Positions 1 through 9,028 of a DNA stretch of 64,000 nucleotides are shown here, piece after piece. How positions within the stretch are numbered: position 1 is the stretch's first letter; the number at the start of each line of letters is the position of its first letter. Made by a program: the position numbers and the translations under genes. This DNA is from an uncultured bacterium (GTDB lineage: Bacteria; Verrucomicrobiota; Kiritimatiellia; CAIKKV01; CAITUY01). The notes under the pieces were generated by a model, which searched no databases, had not been told where the DNA came from, and worked only from the letters and a program-made list of their open reading frames with translations. The stretch is from NCBI GenBank assembly GCA_903908715.1, contig CAIVSY010000016.1, forward strand, positions 1 to 64,000, in the 5' to 3' direction.

Positions 1-1695
1 CCGACAGCCGTGGAAAAGGAAATGGACCTGCGAACCGTATGGAGTGGACGCATCGGCTACAACGGCCAGCCATCCGGAAACCTCATAGCACCCTTTCTGG
101 ATGCGACGACATATGTGATGAAGGGGCGCGAGCAGGATGCTGCGTTCTGGCTGGAGTGTGGAGGCAGGAATACAATCACCCTTGACACGGGACGAACCCG
201 CAATATGCGGCCGGGCTTTCGAGTCCTTGCCTGCCAAGGCAAGGTTAGCCTGGACTGTTTTCTGGATATCTCCTTCAACGGAAGGCCAACGGCCGGCACA
301 GGATTTGGGACTCATCACGAAGGCAGTTGTGACAGTATCCGGGTCGATCAGCCCCAGGTCTGGTGGCGGACACAGCCAAGGGGAGGGCGTTTCATAACCT
401 GGTCGGCGAGAGGGCGCGGTCGGGTGCTGGTGCAGCCGTTATGCCGATCTGTGGAATATCCTTATCCTGCCAAGGCGACTTTCAATTGTGACGATCCATT
501 CTATCAGCGATTGTGGGATGTGGCGGGCGAGACCATCCGCGCTTCGACCACGGATGTACTGGTCGATACCTGTTTCCGTGAAAACGCGCTCTGGACCTTT
601 GATGCCTGCGCGACGGGAATGGGTACGTTCTACCGGTTTGGTGACCCGGCAATGCCCGGACACTGTTTCAGGCTCGTGGCCGAAGGGGTCCAGGAGGATG
701 GGACCGTTGCGGGCATTGTGCCCAGTCAAGGGGAGGGGATGGCGTGCATGTTACCCGACCAGACCCTGAACTGGGTGCACACCTGCCTGCGTTATCATGA
801 TCTGACGGGGGATGATGTATGGGCAAGATTTGTACTGCCCGGAATGCGGAAGGTCATGGGTTTTGTCGCGAGGAATTGCCATGAGGGTTTGTTTGTTCCA
901 CCCGCATGGACCTGGCATTGGGTGGATTGGGCGGCCATTGACAAAAGGCCTTATTCCGCGGTTGTCAACCTGCTTGCGCTGCGTGCTGGCGAGGCGACGG
1001 GGATATTGGCTCAACGGTTGGGCGCAAAGGAAACGGTCAAGGAGATGAAGTCGATCCGCCATTCCTTGCGCATGGCGTGCCAACGCTTTTATGACAATCG
1101 GAAGGATGCGTGGGTATCGCATCTTGAACCATCCCGGGGTGTTCGTGCGCGGATCGAACGCTCGAACCATGACACGCCGCACGAGGTGGCCCAGCCCGTC
1201 ATCTTGCATGTCAATGCATTGGCGCTGGAATTGGGGCTCGGCAACCGGGAAGTGCAATCCCGGACCGTGCAGCGGTGTGTCGATCTGTTGCGTCAGCCCT
1301 TGGGGCCGGCGAATGCCTGCGGGCCGGGCTGGATTGGCAGCTTACTCACTCCCTGTTGCGGGAGTATGGATCCTGGGGTGATCCATCGTCATCTGCAACG
1401 TACGTATGGACAGTGCTTCCTGGATTCGGGGGCACCAACGTTCGGTGAAGGTTTTTCCGCGAACCCGTTTAATACTGCCCATGGCTGGGGCGCCTCTGTC
1501 ATCGCCCTGATGGTCGAGGGTTTGCTTGGGCTTCGTCCAGGTTCCCCGGGCTGGCGGACGGTTCGGTTTGCCCCAAGATGGCCGGGACAGGGTGACGTTG
1601 CCTACACGCTGGAGACTGCCAATGGCAGGATCAGTGTTCGTCGTTCAAACGGCAAGTGGACGATGCGGACAGCACGCGGCGTCGTTACGCGATAG
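1..1695 (+). CDS. GH78-like (alpha-L-rhamnosidase-type) glycosidase, 5' partial
   Basis: The reading frame is open to the window edge, so the gene probably begins upstream. The GTG at position 10 is an internal candidate without a ribosome site. The 561 residues counted from that GTG look like the (alpha/alpha)6 barrel of family GH78. Near residue 186 lies DTCFREN followed by LWTFDA, matching the CP-R-E-LGW-GD region that carries the general acid in the family. Near residues 476-484 lies GAPTFGEGF, followed by NTAHGWGAS, matching the second catalytic glutamate region and the conserved His/Gly segment. A short beta domain follows. Known members release L-rhamnose from glycans. The usual N-terminal beta domains are absent or cut off. 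It lies ahead of two more glycan genes. The class is fairly sure, the substrate is not. Confidence 0.72.
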   Translation, partial: PTAVEKEMDLRTVWSGRIGYNGQPSGNLIAPFLDATTYVMKGREQDAAFWLECGGRNTITLDTGRTRNMRPGFRVLACQGKVSLDCFLDISFNGRPTAGTGFGTHHEGSCDSIRVDQPQVWWRTQPRGGRFITWSARGRGRVLVQPLCRSVEYPYPAKATFNCDDPFYQRLWDVAGETIRASTTDVLVDTCFRENALWTFDACATGMGTFYRFGDPAMPGHCFRLVAEGVQEDGTVAGIVPSQGEGMACMLPDQTLNWVHTCLRYHDLTGDDVWARFVLPGMRKVMGFVARNCHEGLFVPPAWTWHWVDWAAIDKRPYSAVVNLLALRAGEATGILAQRLGAKETVKEMKSIRHSLRMACQRFYDNRKDAWVSHLEPSRGVRARIERSNHDTPHEVAQPVILHVNALALELGLGNREVQSRTVQRCVDLLRQPLGPANACGPGWIGSLLTPCCGSMDPGVIHRHLQRTYGQCFLDSGAPTFGEGFSANPFNTAHGWGASVIALMVEGLLGLRPGSPGWRTVRFAPRWPGQGDVAYTLETANGRISVRRSNGKWTMRTARGVVTR

Positions 1696-1720
1696 GATCC
1701 GATGCGGGGCGGGCTTCCTT

Positions 1721-1770
1721 TTGACAATTCGGTGTTCAGCGGGTATTTTCGCCGTTTTGCGGTCCGCTGA
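1721..1770 (+). promoter_or_regulatory. Sigma70-type promoter with flanking dyad, upstream of the DUF4091 gene
   Basis: TTGACA at 1721-1726 and TATTTT at 1744-1749 are 17 bp apart, a good sigma70-like promoter. A dyad TCAGCGG (1736-1742) / CCGCTGA (1764-1770) brackets the -10 hexamer, a sensible place for a repressor site. It would drive the DUF4091 gene and perhaps the glycosidase after it. Confidence 0.5.
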
Positions 1771-1816
1771 TGCTGAGCCGATGCGTGGTTGCTGGTGATA
1801 AAGAGAGAGGTGAAAA

Positions 1817-3445
1817 ATGCTGCGATGCTGGTTGTCTTCTTCGTTGAATCGGATCTTTCCTGCGACAAGGCCGGATACGGGCCGGATTGGCGGCATGAAT
1901 GTCGCGCGGAACGAGTTCTTCAGTTGCCAGGTGGCGGTCCGGCGGGACTATACGCCGGGTGAGATCCGGCCGGATCCGGCAGGGGTTAGGGTACAGGTCG
2001 AGCCTGGTTCGCCCTGGCAGGTCCGGGTGCGGCGGGTGGGTTATGTTCCGATGCGGCATGCCACCACGTGGAAACCGAGGGAAGAGGTTGATGGATGGGA
2101 GCACATTCCGGGTTTTGTGCCTGATCCGCTTTTCGAGGAGGATGGTGTTTGGCTGCCGCCCGACGAGACTCATTCCTTCTGGCTGAGCCTGCGGCCCTCC
2201 CGACCGGTACGTCCGGGCCGGCACACCGTGCGTGTGCGTGTGACGGATGAGGCGGAGAAGAAGGATTGTGTGCTGAGCCTGGAAGTCCGGGTGCACGACG
2301 TTACAATCCAGCCGAGAAAGGATTTCTCGGTGATTCACTGGTTCTATAGCGACAGTCTTTTTGATTTCCACAATTGCGAGCCATTTGACACGCGCTATTG
2401 GTCGATTCTCCCCAACTATCTGCGTAACCTTGCGTCGCACGGTCAGGACACGGTCTATGTGCCCGTCTTCACTCCACCGCTGGACGGGTTGCATCGTCCC
2501 ACCCAGCTCCTGAGGGTCACGGAACGGGCCGCGGGGAGATATGCGTTCGACTGGCGTGATGTAAAGAAGTACATCGCGACCGCCCGGGCATGTGGCATCG
2601 GGAAGTTTGAGTGGACTCATTTGTTCACGCAATGGGGTGCCAGGTATGCTGTGCGCATTTATCACGGGCAGGGGCTCGATAAGCGTCTGCTCTGGCCGGT
2701 GGAGACACCGGCCACGGGCGAGGTTTATCGGAATTTCCTCCGGCAGTTCCTTCCAGCCCTGGAAAAGTTCCTGCGCCGCGAAAACCTGATGCAGGTCAGT
2801 TTCTTTCATGCGTCCGACGAGCCGCACGAAGCCGAACAGCAGGCCAATTACCGGATGGCGCGGAATCTTCTGCGGGAGCTCGCGCCATGGATGAAGGTGA
2901 TGGATGCGTTGAGCGACGCGACCTTCGCCCGCCAGGGCCTTGTGGATATCCCGGTTTGCACGATCGGTGGTGTGCAGGAGTTCGTGCAACAGGATAAGCC
3001 GGTCTGGTGCTACTTCTGTTGTCAGCCCCGTGAGCGGTATCTAAACCGCCTGCTGGATGATTCCCTGGCAAAAATCCGCATGAGCGGATGGCTGTTCTAC
3101 CGCTGGCCGTTGAAGGGATTCCTGCATTGGGGCTACAACTTCTGGTATGCCCCCGGTTCGGAGAAGAGGATTGACCCCTTCCTGACGTCCGACGGCGGCA
3201 ACTGGCCCGGCTGGCCCAACGGGGATCCGTTCGTGGTGTATCCCGGCGCGGAGGGTCCGCTGGATTCGATCCGCTGGGAGGTTTTTGCCGAGGGTCTGCA
3301 AGACTATGCGCTGCTGCAAAGCATGAAGGTTTGCCGCGAGAATCGACGGCTGCTGACCTTGCGCAGCTTTTGCGACTTCCCCCGGACGGAAGAGTGGATC
3401 CAGAAGACCCGCAATGCGTTTTTCAAGCAGGTGACGTCCCGGTAG
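1817..3445 (+). CDS. DUF4091 / GH123-like glycoside hydrolase
   Basis: This 542-residue protein has the architecture of the DUF4091 (GH123-like) family. An N-terminal beta domain includes a GMNVARNEFFS segment. A TIM-barrel-like middle follows, and the C-terminal DUF4091 signature reads YPGAEGPLDSIRWE then AEGLQDYALL. HASDEP places an Asp-Glu pair at D334-E335. In GH123 beta-N-acetylgalactosaminidases such a DE pair performs substrate-assisted catalysis on N-acetylated sugars, so an amino-sugar target is plausible but unproven. The ATG has a purine-rich ribosome site (AGAGAGGTG) just upstream. No signal peptide is evident, so it may act in the cytoplasm on imported oligosaccharides. It sits 66 bp before the next glycosidase and probably shares its transcript. 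Confidence 0.7.
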   Translation: MLRCWLSSSLNRIFPATRPDTGRIGGMNVARNEFFSCQVAVRRDYTPGEIRPDPAGVRVQVEPGSPWQVRVRRVGYVPMRHATTWKPREEVDGWEHIPGFVPDPLFEEDGVWLPPDETHSFWLSLRPSRPVRPGRHTVRVRVTDEAEKKDCVLSLEVRVHDVTIQPRKDFSVIHWFYSDSLFDFHNCEPFDTRYWSILPNYLRNLASHGQDTVYVPVFTPPLDGLHRPTQLLRVTERAAGRYAFDWRDVKKYIATARACGIGKFEWTHLFTQWGARYAVRIYHGQGLDKRLLWPVETPATGEVYRNFLRQFLPALEKFLRRENLMQVSFFHASDEPHEAEQQANYRMARNLLRELAPWMKVMDALSDATFARQGLVDIPVCTIGGVQEFVQQDKPVWCYFCCQPRERYLNRLLDDSLAKIRMSGWLFYRWPLKGFLHWGYNFWYAPGSEKRIDPFLTSDGGNWPGWPNGDPFVVYPGAEGPLDSIRWEVFAEGLQDYALLQSMKVCRENRRLLTLRSFCDFPRTEEWIQKTRNAFFKQVTSR

Positions 3446-3511
3446 CGGAATGTCCGCGCCGCCATAGAGCAAGCGACTTGAGCGGAAACCAGCATTGATC
3501 AGGAGAGTGCC

Positions 3512-6500
3512 ATGAGAATTGTTGTGTTCCATGAGCCGGAGTTCCCCGTATTGGATTCCGTGCCAGTGCCCCAGGCCCAGTGGAAGCGTGCGCTGGGAAA
3601 ATACACTGTCCGCATGGCCAGGGCCGACGCATTGGCGGACGCCCTTTCAGAACAGCCGGACCTGGTCATCCTTCCCCATGGTTCCGCGTTTCCCAAGTCC
3701 GCATGGCCGGCATTTACGGCGTATCTCAAGCGCGGCGGCCGGTGGCTTAACCTGGGGGGCGCCCCGCTGACGCGGCCTGTGCGGCGGGAGAAGGGAAGAT
3801 GGATCGCGGAAGAGCATCAGGTCGCCTACGGCAAGGAATGCATGATCCGTCACACATGGCCTGTTGATTTGCCGACCGGCACCCGTTTTCAGGTGTCGGA
3901 GCGCGAGGTGGCCATCGAGCCGATCCGCAAGGCGGCAACAACCTTGCCCGCGCACAGGATTGAAAGGCTCTGGTCGCTCCAGGTGCTTCTCACGGAGAGC
4001 GGTACTTTATGTGCGTCTGACCCCGGGGCCAGCGGGATGCGGCGGGCTGACTTCCGTCCCGTCGTACAGGCGATGAGCCGCGAGGGGACCATGCTCGGCG
4101 CCGGTGTTGTCGTGATTGACATGCGGCACGGCACGTTTGAAGGCGGAAGGTGGGTGCTTGTACCCTGCTGCCCCGGTAAGCCTTTTTCAGCAGGATTCCT
4201 TAAAGCCGTGTGCGACATCGCGCTCCAGCCGGCCGTTTGCCTTGAGGTGCGTCCGGGGTTCGGGTGTTATTATCCGGGGGAGTCCGCAACAGCCATCATC
4301 CGGGTGTCCAGCCGTTGCCGCGACGCCTTGGAGATTCGGTATCGGATTATCGAAGCCGACAGCGGGCGCGTCATCCGTCAGGCCGGTTACCGGACAACCT
4401 GCGGTGTGTCGGATTCTTATGTCACGACGCCGGCGATTCCCCTGAGACGTTCCGGCTTGTATTCCGTTTGCGTTACAGCTCGGCTGGCCGGACAGGAAAC
4501 GATCCTTGCAACGGCTGAAAACGGATTCTGGTTATACGATGAGCGCTTTATGGCGTCGGCTCAGCCCCTTACGATCAACCGGGACTATTTCCTGCGCGGC
4601 GGAAAACCCTTTCCGCTGACGGGAACGACCTACATGTCGACCGCGACCCATCGCAGTTGGATGATTGAGCCTACCGCCACGGCGTGGGATCGGGATTTTG
4701 CGGCCATGAAGGCTGCGGGAATCAACATCGTCAGGACCGGTTTCTGGTGGGGCTGGCGGCGCATGATGGCGGAGCCGGGTGTAATGGATGAGGGCGTGGT
4801 GCGTGCACTGCAGGCCTTCCTGCTCGCCGCCCGGCGTCATGACATGCCCGTCATCCTTACCGTGTTCGCCTTCCTCCCGGAAACATGGAGCGGGACGAAT
4901 CCGTACGTTGATCCTGCGGCTCTATCCGCGCAATCCACATTCCTTTCGGCGCTGGCGCGCCGGCTTTCGTCGGCAAACCATCTGTTGTGGGATTTTATCA
5001 ATGAGCCGTCCTATGCGCATCCACAGGGGTTGTGGTCGTTCCGTCCCTCCGGAGATTCCGCGGAGGCCGCAGCATGGGCGGCATGGTTGAAGAAGCAGGG
5101 TGCGAGTGAGGATGAATGGCGCACACGGTGGGGCCTGACGACGAACTCGCCTCTTTCCGTTCCGGCGCAAAAGGAGCTTGGCGATCTGCATCACCAGGAT
5201 GATTCCCGTCTTTTGCGCGCAACGGATTTCGTGCGTTTCAGCCAGGATGCGTTTACGGAATGGGTGCGAAGAATGCGTGATGTGATCCGGGCCAACGGGA
5301 ATCCGAACCAGTTGGTGACCGTGGGACAGGACGAAGCCGGTGCCGGCCGAAGTCCCAACCCGCATTTCCATGCGGAAGACGTCGACTTTACATCGAATCA
5401 TCCCTGGTGGCTGAACGATGACACTTTATGGGACAGCGTGATGACGAAAACGGATTTATGCCCCAACGTTCTGGAAGAAGCCGGTGTGATGTTTGCCGAG
5501 GGTATCCGCGGGCGTCCCCAGCGATCTCCGGAGCGGGTTCGGGACCTGCTGGAGCGAAAGATGGCGCTCTCGTTTGCCGGCGGTTGCGCGGGTTTCATCC
5601 AGTGGCTTTGGAACACGGCGGTGTACAACTTCTCCGAGAATGAGGCCGGTATCGGGCTGCTGCGGGCCGATGGCAGCGCCAAGCCTGAACTTGCTGCGCT
5701 TTCCGGCGTAGCTGCGTTTATGCGGCGGGTTGCGAGGCACATGGAGGCGCGGGAAACGGAACGGGTTGTGCTGATCATTCCGCACAGCCAGCTGTTCAGT
5801 GTGCGAAATACGGCGACGGAATGTACGCGGCGTGCGGTCCGTGCACTGGAATACCGGCTTGGCGTGGCGTGTCGCACTGTCAGTGAGATGTTTCCCGAGA
5901 GAGCAGGCGAGGCGGACTTGCTGGTTCTGCCATCACCCCGGATTCTGCGCGAAGACTGCTGGCAGGCGTTGCTGCGGAAAGTTCATGGTGGGGCAACACT
6001 ACTGGCCAGCGGATACATCGAGGATGACGAGTACTGGCGACCCGTTGCGAGGTTGAAGCGTTTTGGTCTTGAGACATATCCTGCCGAGGTCGATCACGAG
6101 GAGCAGATGGTGCTGCCTCTTCAGTGCCATGGGGGGGCGCTTCGGATGGCCTTTTCGTCCCAGCTCTGGTACGAGAAAGCTGTGGGCGCCTCCGGTGAAT
6201 CTCTCCCGCTCCAGAGCTTCCAATACGGAAAGGGCCATCTCCTCTACTGTCCGGTCCCGATCGAATGCACGCTGGCAGAGGATCACACCGAGGCTGTGTA
6301 TCGGGAAGCGTGCCGGCTGGCGCGGTTGCCGTGCGCAACGCCGGAGGAGGGGGCCGGGCCCGGTCTTCTGATCCGGGCGGTTACGTTCAGGAAGGCAGGG
6401 CTTTTCCTGGTGTCAAACGAGTCGGGGGTTGTACAGAATGCGGTGTTGCGCGGGGAAGCGCTGGTTGGCGTGAACCCGCAATGGCGGCTCAGCGTCACGA

Positions 6501-6577
6501 TTCCTGCAGGCCGGTCCTGTCTGTTCCTTGTGGATCGGGCGAAAGGAGTGATGCTGGATTCCCATATGCCTGGCTAG
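3512..6577 (+). CDS. Large clan GH-A glycosidase (GH5/GH42-like) with flanking domains
   Basis: A 1021-residue protein with a strong ribosome site (AGGAGAG) before its ATG. Residues 1 to about 100 resemble a Rossmann-like glutamine-amidotransferase fold (DLVILPHG, GGRWLNLGG), as in beta-galactosidase trimerisation domains. A beta-rich region follows. The TIM barrel starts near residue 350 (YFLRGGKPFPLTGTTYM). WDFINEP puts the likely acid/base at E498, and NVLEEAG puts the likely nucleophile at E655 or E656. A further amidotransferase-like domain and a beta domain close the protein (LLVLPSP, GGATLLASG). No signal peptide is seen. This layout suits a beta-galactosidase or mannosidase-type exo-enzyme; the substrate cannot be read from sequence. 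It is the last gene of the glycan block. Confidence 0.68.
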   Translation: MRIVVFHEPEFPVLDSVPVPQAQWKRALGKYTVRMARADALADALSEQPDLVILPHGSAFPKSAWPAFTAYLKRGGRWLNLGGAPLTRPVRREKGRWIAEEHQVAYGKECMIRHTWPVDLPTGTRFQVSEREVAIEPIRKAATTLPAHRIERLWSLQVLLTESGTLCASDPGASGMRRADFRPVVQAMSREGTMLGAGVVVIDMRHGTFEGGRWVLVPCCPGKPFSAGFLKAVCDIALQPAVCLEVRPGFGCYYPGESATAIIRVSSRCRDALEIRYRIIEADSGRVIRQAGYRTTCGVSDSYVTTPAIPLRRSGLYSVCVTARLAGQETILATAENGFWLYDERFMASAQPLTINRDYFLRGGKPFPLTGTTYMSTATHRSWMIEPTATAWDRDFAAMKAAGINIVRTGFWWGWRRMMAEPGVMDEGVVRALQAFLLAARRHDMPVILTVFAFLPETWSGTNPYVDPAALSAQSTFLSALARRLSSANHLLWDFINEPSYAHPQGLWSFRPSGDSAEAAAWAAWLKKQGASEDEWRTRWGLTTNSPLSVPAQKELGDLHHQDDSRLLRATDFVRFSQDAFTEWVRRMRDVIRANGNPNQLVTVGQDEAGAGRSPNPHFHAEDVDFTSNHPWWLNDDTLWDSVMTKTDLCPNVLEEAGVMFAEGIRGRPQRSPERVRDLLERKMALSFAGGCAGFIQWLWNTAVYNFSENEAGIGLLRADGSAKPELAALSGVAAFMRRVARHMEARETERVVLIIPHSQLFSVRNTATECTRRAVRALEYRLGVACRTVSEMFPERAGEADLLVLPSPRILREDCWQALLRKVHGGATLLASGYIEDDEYWRPVARLKRFGLETYPAEVDHEEQMVLPLQCHGGALRMAFSSQLWYEKAVGASGESLPLQSFQYGKGHLLYCPVPIECTLAEDHTEAVYREACRLARLPCATPEEGAGPGLLIRAVTFRKAGLFLVSNESGVVQNAVLRGEALVGVNPQWRLSVTIPAGRSCLFLVDRAKGVMLDSHMPG

Positions 6578-6617
6578 CGGGCAATGTATATGCCCATCTA
6601 TGGCGGGCCAATAGAGC

Positions 6618-6646
6618 TTGAAAGCGGTGTTGCGATCCCCTAACAT
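6618..6646 (+). promoter_or_regulatory. Promoter of the nfnAB pair
   Basis: TTGAAA (6618-6623), a 17-bp spacer and TAACAT (6641-6646) form a sigma70-like promoter ending about 22 bp before the nfnA ATG. A TTG codon at 6618 that would extend nfnA falls inside this -35 element, which argues for the ATG at 6669. A TTGCCG half-site at 6655-6660 matches the arms of the dyads near gdhA. Confidence 0.45.
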
Positions 6647-6668
6647 TTTCATTTTTGCCGGTAACGTA

Positions 6669-7526
6669 ATGAATCGCATAGAGTCAAAACAGCAGCTGGC
6701 GGAAGATGTGTACCGCATGCAGGTCGAGGCGCCACTCATCGCGCGGGAGCGCCTGCCCGGCCAGTTTGTCATTGTCCAACTGGATAACGATTACGGGGAG
6801 CGGATTCCCCTGACGATTGCGGATGCCGACCCTGAGGGGGGAACCATCAGTCTGATCTTTCAGGCCGTGGGGAAGACGACGCACAAGCTGGCGGAAAGGA
6901 ATCCAGGCGATACGATTGAAAGTGTCCTGGGGCCGCTGGGTAAACCGACGCATATTGAGAAGTTCGGTACGGTCGTCTGTGTCGGCGGGGGAATCGGCGT
7001 TGCACCCTTGTATCCGATCGCAAAAGGAATGAAGGCGGCGGGCAACCGGTTGGTTGTGATCATGGGTGCGCGGACGCAAGCTTTGTTGATCCTCGAGGAA
7101 GAAATGCGGCGGATAGCGGATGAATTGATTGTGTGCACCGACGATGGCTCCTATGGCCGCAAGTCATTGGTGACCGATCCGCTCAAGGAAGTGTGTACAC
7201 GTGTGCCGAAACCGGATCTGGCGGTGGCCATCGGGCCTCCGGTGATGATGAAGTTCTGCTCGGAAGCGACAAGGCCCCATTCTGTGCCGACGGTTGTTTC
7301 GCTGAATACGATCATGATTGATGGCACCGGGATGTGCGGGGGATGCCGGGTCACTGTGGGCGGCAAGACCCGCTTTGTGTGCGTGGACGGGCCGGAATTT
7401 GACGGTCACCAGGTCGACTTCGATAACATGATCCAGCGGCTGAAATCCTACAAGAAGATTGAAGACGAGGCGCATCGTCGCTGTCATATGGATATGGCGC
7501 TTGAAGCGAGAGGGCGGGCGTCATGA
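6669..7526 (+). CDS. nfnA: NfnA: NADH-dependent ferredoxin:NADP+ oxidoreductase, FAD/[2Fe-2S] subunit
   Basis: A 285-residue protein of the dihydroorotate-dehydrogenase-electron-transfer / NfnA family. Residues 1-95 form an FAD barrel (LPGQFVIVQ, RIPLTIADAD). Residues 100-210 form the NAD-binding half (GGGIGVAPLYPIAKGMK). The C-terminus binds a [2Fe-2S] cluster through C223, C226 and C238, with D218 in the position of the aspartate ligand known in NfnA. Paired with NfnB it would carry out flavin-based electron bifurcation, reducing NADP+ with ferredoxin and NADH in the cytoplasm. The stop overlaps the next start (ATGA), a coupled pair. The ATG at 6669 is chosen because the promoter lies over the longer alternative. 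Its role beside nfnB is well supported. A dihydroorotate dehydrogenase partner is the main alternative, and no pyrD is nearby. Confidence 0.82.
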   Translation: MNRIESKQQLAEDVYRMQVEAPLIARERLPGQFVIVQLDNDYGERIPLTIADADPEGGTISLIFQAVGKTTHKLAERNPGDTIESVLGPLGKPTHIEKFGTVVCVGGGIGVAPLYPIAKGMKAAGNRLVVIMGARTQALLILEEEMRRIADELIVCTDDGSYGRKSLVTDPLKEVCTRVPKPDLAVAIGPPVMMKFCSEATRPHSVPTVVSLNTIMIDGTGMCGGCRVTVGGKTRFVCVDGPEFDGHQVDFDNMIQRLKSYKKIEDEAHRRCHMDMALEARGRAS

Positions 7527-9016
7527 GCCATCAGGATCCCGAGACAATAGCCCGGGAAAGCTGTACGCTGCTTAAGGAACTGGTAAGCCGTGAGAAGCCA
7601 TTGACTCCGCGCGAGAGGATGTCCATCGCGCCGCAGGCGATGCCGGCGCAGGATCCGCTGTTGCGGCGGCGGAATATGACCGAGGTGGCGCTTGGATATA
7701 CGGCGGAGCAGGCGCGGATCGAGTCCATGCGTTGCCTGCAGTGTCGGAACGCGCCGTGCATCGATGGTTGTCCTGTGAGGATTGATATTCCCGGTTTCCT
7801 CAAGGCGGCTGCGGAAGGGGACTTCCAGAAGGCGATCGCGATCATCAAGAGCACCAGTCTTTTGCCTGCGGTATGCGGCCGGGTATGTCCACAGGAAGTG
7901 CAGTGCCAGGCCACTTGTACGGTTGGCAAGGGGCTCAAGGATGTGGGCAAGGCGGTTGCCATTGGACGCGTTGAGCGCTATGTGGCGGATCTGGAGCGGG
8001 AGTGCGGCCTGACCCGGCCGCCCGCGGTCAAGGCCGATACCGGGAAGAGGGTGGCTGTGATTGGCAGTGGTCCAGCCAGCATTACGGTCGCCGCGGATGT
8101 GCGGCGGGCTGGACATGCCGTTGTGATGTACGAGGCGTTTCACAAGCCCGGCGGGGTTATGGTGTATGGGATTCCCGAATTCCGCCTGCCGAAACGGATT
8201 GTGCAACTCGAAATCGATACTCTCAAGGCCATGGGCGTGGAGATCCATACCAACTTTGTCGTTGGGCGCACCCGCAAACTGAAGGACCTTCTTGAAAAGG
8301 ATGGTTTTGACGCTGTTTTCGTGGGAACGGGAGCCGGTTTGCCGAAGTTCATGGGTATCGAAGGGGAGAACCTTGTCGGGGTGTTTTCCGCCAATGAGTA
8401 CCTGACACGGTCCAATCTGATGCGTGCGTATGACACAGGGCGTGCCGATACGCCGATCTACCCGTCCCGGAAAGTTGCCGTGCTGGGCGGTGGGAATGTG
8501 GCGATGGATGCTGCTCGCACCGCGGTCCGCCTTGGCGCGGAGGAAGTGCGGATTGTGTACCGGCGTACGGAAGTCGAGATGCCTGCACGAGTAGAAGAAA
8601 TTGAGCATGCGAAGGAGGAAGGGGTTTTGTTCCACCTCCTCCAGAACGCAAAGAGGGTGCTGGGGGATGACCAAGGGCGGGTGACCGGTCTGGAATGCCT
8701 GCGGTATGAACTGGGCGAGCCTGATGCGTCCGGGCGCCGCCGGCCGGTGGAGATCAAAGGCAGTGAATTCGTGCTGGACGTTGATACCGTGATCGTGGCC
8801 ATCGGGAATGATTCCAACCCGCTCATCCCTTCCACAACGGACGGACTGAAGGTTACCAAATGGGGGAACATCGTTGTCGATGAGACCGGCAAGACGTCGA
8901 TTGAGCGGGTGTTTGCGGGCGGAGACATCGTCCTGGGTGCGGCAACAGTCATTCTGGCGATGGGGGAAGGCCGGCGCGCGGCGGCTTCCATTAATGCCCT
9001 TTTGCAGGCGGAATGA
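7523..9016 (+). CDS. nfnB: NfnB / GltA-type FAD-dependent NADPH oxidoreductase with two [4Fe-4S] clusters
   Basis: A 497-residue member of the small-subunit glutamate synthase family. The N-terminal di-cluster domain shows CLQCRNAPCIDGC and CGRVCPQEVQCQATC. The FAD Rossmann motif is VAVIGSGPASI, the NADPH Rossmann motif is VAVLGGGNVAMDAART, and the C-terminus has VFAGGDIVLGAATVILAMGEG. Such proteins are often annotated gltA, homotetrameric glutamate synthase. With no glutamate synthase large subunit nearby and NfnA directly upstream (4-bp overlap), the NfnB role is preferred. NfnB carries the bifurcating FAD and binds NADPH and ferredoxin. The nearby gdhA suggests its NADPH feeds ammonium assimilation. 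The gene is convergent with the NrpR-like gene, 12 bp away, with no visible terminator between them. Confidence 0.82.
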   Translation: MSHQDPETIARESCTLLKELVSREKPLTPRERMSIAPQAMPAQDPLLRRRNMTEVALGYTAEQARIESMRCLQCRNAPCIDGCPVRIDIPGFLKAAAEGDFQKAIAIIKSTSLLPAVCGRVCPQEVQCQATCTVGKGLKDVGKAVAIGRVERYVADLERECGLTRPPAVKADTGKRVAVIGSGPASITVAADVRRAGHAVVMYEAFHKPGGVMVYGIPEFRLPKRIVQLEIDTLKAMGVEIHTNFVVGRTRKLKDLLEKDGFDAVFVGTGAGLPKFMGIEGENLVGVFSANEYLTRSNLMRAYDTGRADTPIYPSRKVAVLGGGNVAMDAARTAVRLGAEEVRIVYRRTEVEMPARVEEIEHAKEEGVLFHLLQNAKRVLGDDQGRVTGLECLRYELGEPDASGRRRPVEIKGSEFVLDVDTVIVAIGNDSNPLIPSTTDGLKVTKWGNIVVDETGKTSIERVFAGGDIVLGAATVILAMGEGRRAAASINALLQAE

Positions 9017-9028
9017 AGTGGCGTGAGA

